From Firmicutes bacterium UBA3553 (GTDB lineage Bacteria; Bacillota; Clostridia; Tissierellales; Sedimentibacteraceae), in NCBI GenBank assembly GCA_002381185.1, contig DFOA01000065.1:70573-110179 (forward strand): 39,607 bases of DNA. Direction: 5' to 3'. A program made the position numbers and the translations under genes. Position 1 is the stretch's first letter. Every line of letters begins with the position of its first letter. Below the pieces are notes generated by a model. It was not told where the DNA came from, searched no databases, and was given only the letters and a program-made list of their open reading frames with translations. This document shows, piece after piece, positions 33,181-39,123 of this stretch.

Positions 33181-33293
33181 GCATTATGGAGTAGAAATGA
33201 ACAAATAAACAAATAACAGCTGAATGCTGGCCAATCATGTAACAAAAAAGATTGCAAATTGAAAAATAGAGTTGTGTGTTGCATAATCAAGTA

Positions 33294-33348
33294 TATATTG
33301 ATTTGAGAAGTAACGCAGTTACAGTGCCTACAGATGAATTGAGACGGT
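33294..33348 (+). pseudogene. Scrap of the aldolase gene 5' end
   Basis: The plus-strand text would read YIDLRSNAVTVPTDELRR, clearly like FIDLRSDTVTMPTDEMRQ at the start of the gene at 28227. The match covers about 55 bases and stops abruptly. The base changes against the 28.2 kb copy are scattered, so it is an old copy and not an assembly artefact. Confidence 0.8.
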
Positions 33349-33425
33349 ATTTATGTTAATTCTTTGTAATATTTGCACGGACTCAGTATCCAAATTTTAA
33401 TAATAACTTATAATGGGGGGACTTT

Positions 33426-34076
33426 ATGAAAAAAAAGGGTGTATATATATTTATCTTAACAATATTTATGTTGATTATTGCAGCTGCACTTTTATTTGTT
33501 TTTAATTATGTAAAATATGATGATGTCAATTATATGAAAGTTACTTTTGAAAAAGATTTGGATAATGAAACATATGTAATATCTATATTAATTCCAAACT
33601 ATTTCGAAAAAAAATTAGAGTATGAGTTAATAAATAAACTTGAAGAAAACCTGAAAAATGAAACAGATCCTGAAAAGAAAAGACTCATTGAAAGAAGGTT
33701 GCAGACCGATACATATTATTATGGATATGATGATTTTTATGAAGAATCTTCCCCACCAATAAATTGTGCAGCTTATGTTAGATCGATTGAAAAAAAATCA
33801 ACTGATAAAAAACCGGAAAGAGATTTAGAGTTTTTTTTGGATTATTATAAAGGAGAAAACTATAAAACGGTTGATATAAATGCTTTTTCATATAAGTTCG
33901 GAACGATAGTAATAAAAAAGTCCTGTTTCGACAATGCATACTATATACATTTTGAAAACGAAAAGTATGTTTTAGAGATATATACATCATTAGCGCATGA
34001 TGCAGATGAGAAAGAAGAATCAGAATATTTGAAAAATCTTATAAAGGCAGTAGATGTGCAAAAAAAAATAAATTAA
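33426..34076 (+). CDS. Membrane-anchored protein of unknown function
   Basis: A 216-residue protein with a Lys-rich start and one hydrophobic helix at residues 6-28, no lipobox, then a hydrophilic domain rich in Lys, Glu and Tyr facing outward. It includes a charged, probably coiled helix (residues 58-92) and a YYYGYDDFYEE stretch. I recognise no domain. The ATG follows GGGGGG by 6 bases. It is convergent with the ricin-domain effector gene and shares its terminator. An internally deleted copy lies at 37.5 kb. Being next to a predicted toxin it could be an immunity protein, but nothing in the sequence proves it. Confidence 0.75.
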   Translation: MKKKGVYIFILTIFMLIIAAALLFVFNYVKYDDVNYMKVTFEKDLDNETYVISILIPNYFEKKLEYELINKLEENLKNETDPEKKRLIERRLQTDTYYYGYDDFYEESSPPINCAAYVRSIEKKSTDKKPERDLEFFLDYYKGENYKTVDINAFSYKFGTIVIKKSCFDNAYYIHFENEKYVLEIYTSLAHDADEKEESEYLKNLIKAVDVQKKIN

Positions 34077-34133
34077 GTGTAAATTAACTATATAGCTCTT
34101 TTAAATTTACATTGTTCATATATAAAAGTAAAG

Positions 34134-34170
34134 TCCCCAAGCACCGTGAAAAGTACTTGGGGGATTTCTT
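34134..34170. terminator. Bidirectional terminator between the unknown gene and the effector gene
   Basis: Stem TCCCCAAG/CTTGGGGA with an AC/GT extension inside. The plus side continues TTTCTTGTTTT, the minus side ACTTTACTTTT. Confidence 0.8.
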
Positions 34171-34246
34171 GTTTTATAGAATTGCCATAGAGATTAAATT
34201 CAGATAGCCCTACTAATATAGAGATTATTTTTAATAGATTTTTGGC

Positions 34247-35473
34247 TTAATAATTAGGTTGTACATACCTTAAATCAGTAATAGTTACGCCTACTAATTC
34301 ATATGGTTGAGAAGTTTCTCTTAATGAAATAGCCATACTTTTTGCTAAATCAGTATCTGTTCCTATAAGAGAGCTTGTTGATGAAGACCCCGTAATTATT
34401 GAATCCTTAACATTGAACTTAGAAAAAGCAGTGTATAAATCAGAAGCTGTAGATATAGATGTAGTATTTAAAATCTCTTTTTTATACCCATATACTAGTA
34501 CCCAATGTTCAGTCCCATAGCCAGTACAATGCATTAATACCAACTTCTTATCATCAATTAAGCTAGCCACTTTTTTCAATATTGATAATTGAGTTAATCC
34601 GCTAATTTCATGAGAAAGTATACTAGCATTTACAACTCCATTAAAACCTTGAAATCCTTTACTATTATAGCTTAACCAATTAGCGCTGACATCTACACCT
34701 GTTAAAAATGAAGTCATATTAGCTATAGCACAAGTATAACATTGACCAGCTAAGGAAGGAGAAATGCTTGTATTTCTCTGATTGTATGATTCTTTGACAT
34801 CTGTAATTTTTACATCAGTTGTAGTTGTAGACAAAATTGTACTTGAACGCTTAATAGTTATTGGTACGGAGGGTTTAACAGTATCATAAGAATAAAGTGT
34901 ATTTCCAACTTTATATTTAGGATAACCTGTTACAGCTTGGGTAGTTGACGGTTCACCAGGATCTGATTGTGCGTTTACTTCTACTAACTTCCAAGCCTGA
35001 TAGTTATTAGATGTATTTTTATTTGCCCAACGAACATCTTTTCCATCGCCTTCACCGCTAGCAGTTAAATACATATTAGTATGATTTGCTAATTTTATAT
35101 AATAAATATTTGTTGTAGGTGTATTGCTGTTATAGTTTTCAAGTGCTACACATGTATCTTGATTATTAGCAGCAGTGTTATCAGTTGGGTATATATCACA
35201 ATTACCAACATTTCCCGTTATGCGACCATAATCTAAGACATAAGTGGATGAATAATTTTCACTTAATTTACTGACAATTTTTAATCCTCCGCTAAAATTC
35301 TGCACTTTCCATATTTGTGCTTTTGCACTTGAAGAAAATCCATAGATATTTACATTTCTATTATTTGATGCTTGTTCATTTCCATTTACATTTAAACATG
35401 GAAAATATGATTGTCCTGCTTTTGCACCTGCATTAGGAACAAAATAATATTCTTTATTTAGTACGTATGACAT
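34247..35473 (-). CDS. Ricin-type beta-trefoil / papain-like cysteine peptidase effector without signal peptide
   Basis: A 408-residue protein in two parts. Residues 1-168 look like a ricin-B-type beta-trefoil: two QxW marks (Gln53-Ile-Trp55 and Gln159-Ala-Trp161) each end a repeat of Asn/Tyr-rich strands, as in carbohydrate-binding RICIN domains. A Pro/Thr linker (170-182) leads to a second domain with Gln244-Cys245 in LAGQCYTCAIANMTSFLTG and His323 in GTEHWVLVYGYK, the Cys-His order and setting of papain/C39-like peptidases. There is no signal peptide or membrane helix. The ATG follows TAGGAGG by 6 bases. It has a promoter like that of the sigma gene at 36.2 kb, and a holin gene lies between, so I infer a holin-released toxin or bacteriocin. 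Target unknown. Confidence 0.78.
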   Translation of the reverse strand: MSYVLNKEYYFVPNAGAKAGQSYFPCLNVNGNEQASNNRNVNIYGFSSSAKAQIWKVQNFSGGLKIVSKLSENYSSTYVLDYGRITGNVGNCDIYPTDNTAANNQDTCVALENYNSNTPTTNIYYIKLANHTNMYLTASGEGDGKDVRWANKNTSNNYQAWKLVEVNAQSDPGEPSTTQAVTGYPKYKVGNTLYSYDTVKPSVPITIKRSSTILSTTTTDVKITDVKESYNQRNTSISPSLAGQCYTCAIANMTSFLTGVDVSANWLSYNSKGFQGFNGVVNASILSHEISGLTQLSILKKVASLIDDKKLVLMHCTGYGTEHWVLVYGYKKEILNTTSISTASDLYTAFSKFNVKDSIITGSSSTSSLIGTDTDLAKSMAISLRETSQPYELVGVTITDLRYVQPNY

Positions 35474-35528
35474 GTTTATCCTCCTAAAGATTTATTCAAA
35501 ACATTCAATCGATTAAATTGTTTTACAT

Positions 35529-35562
35529 TATATAAGAACATTTTTATTATAAAATTTGTAAA
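35529..35562 (-). promoter_or_regulatory. Predicted UviA/TcdR-type promoter of the effector gene
   Basis: Minus strand: TTTACA (35557-35562), 18-bp spacer, TTCTTATATA (35529-35538). The same two blocks with the same spacing occur before the sigma gene. It lies about 55 bases upstream of the start codon. TTTACA is the -35 known for the TcdR/BotR/TetR/UviA sigma group. Confidence 0.72.
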
Positions 35563-35646
35563 CTACTTTCAAAATTTTTATTTTTTAATCTTTTTTTATG
35601 GCTCAATTTATATGATTTAACAACAGATGAAAGTAGAACAGGGACA

Positions 35647-35895
35647 ATGAAGAAAGTGGCAAGTATAAGTATCATAAAAGAAAAATGTGTTGGCGGCAAA
35701 AGATGTGTTTGATCATGTCCATTCTGGACAATAGCAGTAATCGATAATTGGCCACAGGCTTGACGACAGACTGCACAGTCCTTGAAATTGATAATGAAGA
35801 AAGACTGCTGCTTTGCAGATGACGAATTAAATTTGGCAGATGCTGATATAATCGTAAGCGTTGTCACAGTCTCAAAGTCAAAAAAATATGCAACT
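35647..35895 (+). pseudogene. Decayed, internally deleted copy of etfA
   Basis: Three collinear pieces match etfA: 35647-35746 to its start (through the first ferredoxin Cys motif), 35751-35814 to about 32343-32404, and 35821-35895 to about 32603-32680. The stretches between them are deleted. The first piece reads ATGAAGAAAGTGGCAAG and has a Cys-to-Gly change (CVGGKR) and a TGA where etfA has Gly. It lies antisense between the effector and holin genes. After it a short frame (QLLKDFF...IKTRYPAED) to 35994 resembles nothing I can name with confidence. Confidence 0.88.
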
Positions 35896-36007
35896 ATTAA
35901 AAGACTTTTTCTATTCCTTTGATATTAAAACTAGATATCCTGCGGAAGATTCATTACATGTAAGCACATTATTTACACGACCACAGAATATTTAAAAACT
36001 GACCTTT

Positions 36008-36247
36008 TTAGCATTTTTGTTTTATTTTGTTTATTACATCTTTTATTTCATCAATATCATTTTTTATATCTTCCACTATATTTAATTTGTCACTAAGGCT
36101 TGATATTATAATTTGATAGCTTTTTTCCCGTTCTTCTTGCCTTATATCTCTTTTTTCCTGAGCCTTTAAAATATAAAATATAAGTACGATAGAAAGTAAA
36201 GCCCATATACCTTGTGTTGCTGCAACATCAAATAATTGTTCTTCCAT
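36008..36247 (-). CDS. Holin of the UviB/BhlA type
   Basis: A 79-residue protein with one N-terminal membrane helix (residues 11-29, QGIWALLSIVLIFYILKA), then a run of charged residues (QEKRDIRQEEREKS) and a C-terminal coiled-coil-like helix to residue 79. Length, order and the EKRDxRQxxREKxY-like part are typical of the BhlA/UviB family; UviB is encoded next to UviA on the bacteriocin plasmid pIP404 of C. perfringens and is thought to help release. The ATG at 36247 follows GAGGAGG and overlaps the end of the sigma gene by 20 bases, so both are on one message. No endolysin gene is nearby. Confidence 0.88.
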   Translation of the reverse strand: MEEQLFDVAATQGIWALLSIVLIFYILKAQEKRDIRQEEREKSYQIIISSLSDKLNIVEDIKNDIDEIKDVINKIKQKC

Positions 36248-36788
36248 TGTTAGATACCTCCTCAAGAGATAATTTTGATTTAATTTTTTCAATAGCTTTT
36301 TTCTTCTGCTTGTTGATTGTTTGCCTTGATACGCCATATAATTCTGCTATTTCAATATCAGTGTAATCATTTTCATATTTCCCAATAATTATTTTTCTTT
36401 GCAAATCAGTGAGGTCTATTAGAAGGTAAAAGATGTACTCAGATTCAATTTCAGCATAATGGTCACAACACATTATATCTGTTTCAAGATCAGCAGTTTC
36501 AATTTTTTTGTTGATTAGTTGTTTTAATGTGTTGATATATTTGCATTTAAAAGCTCTATGTATATAAATAACAATCTCACCTTCACTTCTGTTTTCAAAT
36601 TTTTTTAAATTAATTTTATTAATAAATTCAAGTAAAAATATTGTTAGATCAGTTTCAGCTTCCTCATAATTTAATTTTTTGCTAAAGCCTTTAATACAAG
36701 GTAAAAATTTTTTGAATATTCCGACCTTTGCTAACTCATCACCGTTTTGTGCTTGTAAAAGTTGTTTAAATAATGGTGTTTTTTTCAT
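36228..36788 (-). CDS. Alternative sigma factor, UviA/TcdR/BotR-like
   Basis: A 186-residue small sigma factor. The N-terminal part (residues 20-95) has the region-2 pattern ETDLTIFLLEFINKI then FENRSEGEIVIYIHRAFKCKYIN. The C-terminal part is region 4, with a helix-turn-helix at 143-168 (TDIEIAELYGVSRQTINKQKKKAI) after LTDLQRKIIIGKYEND. This layout and the overlapping UviB-like holin point to the clostridial toxin/bacteriocin sigma group (UviA, TcdR, BotR, TetR). Its own promoter has the same pattern as that of the effector gene, so I infer self-activation. The start has GAGGGGG 10 bases upstream. A LexA box lies farther upstream. Confidence 0.85.
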   Translation of the reverse strand: MKKTPLFKQLLQAQNGDELAKVGIFKKFLPCIKGFSKKLNYEEAETDLTIFLLEFINKINLKKFENRSEGEIVIYIHRAFKCKYINTLKQLINKKIETADLETDIMCCDHYAEIESEYIFYLLIDLTDLQRKIIIGKYENDYTDIEIAELYGVSRQTINKQKKKAIEKIKSKLSLEEVSNNGRTII

Positions 36789-36807
36789 TTGATTTATTCC
36801 CCCTCAA

Positions 36808-36841
36808 TATATAAGAACAAATTTTTCTTAGATAATGTAAA
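36808..36841 (-). promoter_or_regulatory. Predicted self-activated promoter of the sigma gene
   Basis: Minus strand: TTTACA (36836-36841), 18-bp spacer, TTCTTATATA (36808-36817), matching the promoter at 35529-35562 block for block. The leader would be only about 15-20 bases long and contain the ribosome site. Confidence 0.72.
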
Positions 36842-36859
36842 TTATTTTAGAAAAATATT

Positions 36860-36873
36860 CGAACGAACGTTCT
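36860..36873. promoter_or_regulatory. LexA (SOS) box upstream of the sigma gene
   Basis: CGAACGAACGTTCT agrees with the Firmicute LexA/DinR consensus CGAACRNRYGTTYG at all but the last base. It lies just downstream of a sigma-A-like -10 on the minus strand and about 20 bases upstream of the sigma-type promoter, so bound LexA could block both. Confidence 0.75.
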
Positions 36874-36883
36874 ATTATTTTAC

Positions 36884-36912
36884 AATATATTGACTATTAT
36901 TTCTATAGTAAA
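36884..36912 (-). promoter_or_regulatory. Sigma-A-like promoter driving the sigma gene
   Basis: Minus strand: -35 TTTACT (36907-36912), 17-bp spacer, -10 TATATT (36884-36889). The LexA box begins about 10 bases after the -10, around the start point. Confidence 0.5.
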
Positions 36913-36924
36913 ACAGTTAAGTTT

Positions 36925-36953
36925 TTGACATAAATATTAAAGTACGTTACAAT
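36925..36953 (+). promoter_or_regulatory. Sigma-A promoter toward the resolvase-like gene
   Basis: -35 TTGACA (36925-36930), 17-bp spacer, -10 TACAAT (36948-36953). A 7-bp inverted repeat CGTTACA/TGTAACG (36945-36951 with 36965-36971) covers the -10 and the start point, a good place for an operator. The leader to 37108 also holds an AT-rich hairpin at 36993-37029 and no gene. Confidence 0.65.
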
Positions 36954-37108
36954 AAGATAACGCCTGTAACGGTTTGAGTGCGGGTAGTAATATTTAATTT
37001 TATTAATTCTAATTAATGTAAAAATTAAATGTAAGTAAATGTATTTTAAACTTAATAAGTATAATATAATAGTAATGTTGTTATTAAATAAAATAGAGGG
37101 GATCATGT

Positions 37109-37462
37109 ATGAAGGTTGGTTATGTACGTTCAAATAGTATAGGTGAAATAGAGATACAAGTTAAATCCTTAGCAAAATTAGGAGTTGACAAGATGTTTAT
37201 AGACAGAACAGATAAATTATATCTTGAAAATTCACAATTTTTAAAAATGTTGGAATTTTTAAAACCCGGATATGTTGTTATAATTGATGAATTTGAATGT
37301 TTACGCGGTAACAGTGATATGGTTCTTGAGGTTCTGAAGGAGCTTAAAAGTAAAAATATCAATATGAAAGTTATCGGTGAGGAATTTAATGATATATCAG
37401 AAATACAAGATTATATTGAGAACGGTATAGGCAGATATTTAATTGATTCAGATTCATATTAG
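37109..37462 (+). CDS. Resolvase-domain-like protein, short and probably not catalytic
   Basis: A 117-residue protein with the fold pattern of the serine-recombinase N-terminal domain: VGYVRSNS, then GVDKMFIDRT and KPGYVVIIDEF, and KSKNINMKVIGEEFNDI. The catalytic Ser of the usual GYxRVS text is replaced by Asn9, and the usual LDRLGR reads EFECLR (61-66), so a key Arg is also lost. There is no DNA-binding domain after it. It is thus a relic or a repurposed regulator of the divergent sigma operon. The ATG at 37109 follows AGAGGGG by 7 bases. Remains of a second copy lie at 33.1 kb. Confidence 0.7.
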   Translation: MKVGYVRSNSIGEIEIQVKSLAKLGVDKMFIDRTDKLYLENSQFLKMLEFLKPGYVVIIDEFECLRGNSDMVLEVLKELKSKNINMKVIGEEFNDISEIQDYIENGIGRYLIDSDSY

Positions 37463-37573
37463 CAGTAGGGTTCTTCCTTCTCGTATCCAAATTTTAATAA
37501 TAACTTATAACTGAGGATTTTATGAAAAAAAAGGTGTATATATATTTATAAATGAACTATAGGGCCCTTTTCC
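37411..37573 (+). repeat. Repeat copy B: resolvase tail plus internally deleted membrane-protein gene
   Basis: Three blocks match the 33.1-34.1 kb region in the same order: 37411-37462 to 33131-33180; 37493-37550 to about 33386-33454 (with the start of the unknown membrane gene, here MKKKVYIYL and stop at 37549-37551); and 37551-37573 to about 34080-34102, just after that gene. About 630 bases of the gene are thus deleted. Confidence 0.8.
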
Positions 37574-37604
37574 AAGTGTCAGCTAACGCTAAAACAAATA
37601 AATA

Positions 37605-37645
37605 GACCGTCTCAAGTTTTTTATAACACAAAACTTGAAACGGTC
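37605..37645 (-). terminator. Terminator of the TlpA-like gene
   Basis: Long stem GACCGT/ACGGTC with TCAAGTTTT/AAAACTTGA inside and one mismatch; the minus strand continues TATTTATTTGTTTT. Confidence 0.82.
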
Positions 37646-37649
37646 CAGA

Positions 37650-38201
37650 TTATTCTTCAAAATAACTATAAATCTGCTCCATTTGTTCGTAGGTGAGCAT
37701 TCCAACATACCCGCTTACAGCCTCTCCGTTTTTATTAATAGCGATTGTAGTTGGGTAGGAACGAATTCCATATGTATTTGCAACGTTCATTTTTTCATCA
37801 AGGGCAACTGTTAAATCCAGATTGTTTTCTTCCATAAATTTTTGAACTACTTCCTTGGATTCACCAACATTGACAGTCAGCACCAAGACATCATCTGCAT
37901 GTGCTTCTTGAAGTTTTTGCAAGTCGGGCATTTCTATTACACAATAACCGCACCAGGTTGCCCAGAAATTCAATATAACATTTTTATCTCTCAGTTCGCT
38001 TAATTTAAGAGTACCGCCATCCAGAGATTCAAGTTCAAAATCAGGAGCAATTATTGCCTTGCTGTTGTCCTGTTGTTTATCTGGTTCTTGTTCGGATTGT
38101 TCTTCTTGGGATTGCTCTTCCGGCGGTTCAATGAAATTTTTATTGGAACATCCAGAGGTGAAAATTGCAATCAATACAGCTATTAATAATAAATTTCTCA
38201 T
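37650..38201 (-). CDS. TlpA/ResA-type thioredoxin-like lipoprotein
   Basis: A 183-residue outward-facing thiol-disulfide protein. The signal ends in the lipobox FTSGC with Cys18 as lipid site, followed by a Glu/Gln-rich linker (24-48). The AhpC-TSA/Redoxin fold starts at APDFELESLDG; the active site is Trp83-Cys84-Gly-Tyr-Cys87 and the cis-Pro is Pro150 in SYPTT. It would reduce disulfides in exported proteins, such as those of cytochrome or spore pathways. I use the ATG at 38201, which follows AAAGGAAG; the longer frame start at 38261 overlaps ispE. It lies 52 bases after ispE. Confidence 0.93.
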   Translation of the reverse strand: MRNLLLIAVLIAIFTSGCSNKNFIEPPEEQSQEEQSEQEPDKQQDNSKAIIAPDFELESLDGGTLKLSELRDKNVILNFWATWCGYCVIEMPDLQKLQEAHADDVLVLTVNVGESKEVVQKFMEENNLDLTVALDEKMNVANTYGIRSYPTTIAINKNGEAVSGYVGMLTYEQMEQIYSYFEE

Positions 38202-38253
38202 AATCTTCCTTTCATTTTCGTTATATTGTGCTATTACCCAATTGTTTAGCTTT

Positions 38254-39123
38254 CTAAACAAATAATTTCGTTCCTTCAGTCATGGTCTTCGTCTTAAATG
38301 TTTGGGGATATATAGCGGATATTTTATTGTAAGCTGATTCAAAACTATTTTTGTCCGGATATAATCCGAAAACTGCCGAACCGCTTCCTGTCATAAGTGA
38401 AGACAATGCTCCGTTTTGAATCATCATTTCTTTAATGGCATTTATTTCAGGATGAAATTTTTCAACCACTTTCTCAAGGGTATTTTGTACAGAAAGGACT
38501 GCCTTATTAAAGTCGCCTGAACTTATATAATTTAATATATCATTACTTTTATATAAATTATAATAATCAGAGCTCAGGTTATTGTATACAAATGCTGTTG
38601 ACATGGAGAAGTCAGGCTTTACAACCAAAATATAATTCCAGATAAAGTCATTCAATTTAGTGAGCTTTTCACCGATTCCTTCTGCAACACATGTTCCGCC
38701 TGTCAGGCAAAAAGGCACATCCGCTCCTATCTTAAGCCCTATTTCGGACATTTCGTCTTCTGACAGATTTAAGTTCCAAAGAATGTTCAATCCACGTATG
38801 ACTGCTGCACAGTTACTGCTGCCTCCCGCTAATCCCGCTTCAGACGGTATTGTCTTATTTATTTCTATGATTACTCCTGAATTTATATGATATATTTCTT
38901 TTATTATTGCTGCCGCTTTGTAGCATGTGTTTTTTTCGTTTACAGGTATAAGAGGATCGCTGCATACAATAGTGATTTCATTTTTATCAGAAGACTTAAG
39001 AATAATTTCATCATGCATGTCGATTGACTGCATTACAGATCTTAGTGTATGGTACCCGTTTGTCAATCTTCCTTCAATATTTAGGAACAAATTTATTTTA
39101 CCGTAGGAATAAAGTTTTATCAT
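38254..39123 (-). CDS. ispE: 4-diphosphocytidyl-2-C-methyl-D-erythritol kinase
   Basis: A 289-residue GHMP-family kinase of the MEP isoprenoid pathway. Lys9 and the SYGKINLFLNI start, the ATP loop PSEAGLAGGSSNCAAVI (residues 93-109), the catalytic-type Asp135 in GADVPFCLTGG, and SLMTGSGSAVFGLY near the end are all in place. GAGGTC is 4 bases before the ATG. The message may include the TlpA-like gene, with no terminator visible between. Confidence 0.96.
   Translation of the reverse strand: MIKLYSYGKINLFLNIEGRLTNGYHTLRSVMQSIDMHDEIILKSSDKNEITIVCSDPLIPVNEKNTCYKAAAIIKEIYHINSGVIIEINKTIPSEAGLAGGSSNCAAVIRGLNILWNLNLSEDEMSEIGLKIGADVPFCLTGGTCVAEGIGEKLTKLNDFIWNYILVVKPDFSMSTAFVYNNLSSDYYNLYKSNDILNYISSGDFNKAVLSVQNTLEKVVEKFHPEINAIKEMMIQNGALSSLMTGSGSAVFGLYPDKNSFESAYNKISAIYPQTFKTKTMTEGTKLFV

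Noticed and set aside
35547..35867. A 106-residue minus-strand frame as a gene
   Set aside because: It is the complement of the etfA relic, which explains it; the same shadow exists over the true etfA.
35896..35994. A HEPN-domain fragment (text with SFDIKTRYPAED)
   Set aside because: Only one short HEPN-like phrase is present and it may be chance; not enough to call.
37105..37107. ATG at 37105 as start of the resolvase-like gene
   Set aside because: It is out of frame with the resolvase-like reading; the ATG at 37109 is in frame and better spaced from AGAGGGG.
33000..37600. Complete prophage
   Set aside because: Holin, a sigma factor and a resolvase-like protein are present, but there are no structural, packaging, replication or endolysin genes; a toxin/bacteriocin locus explains them better.
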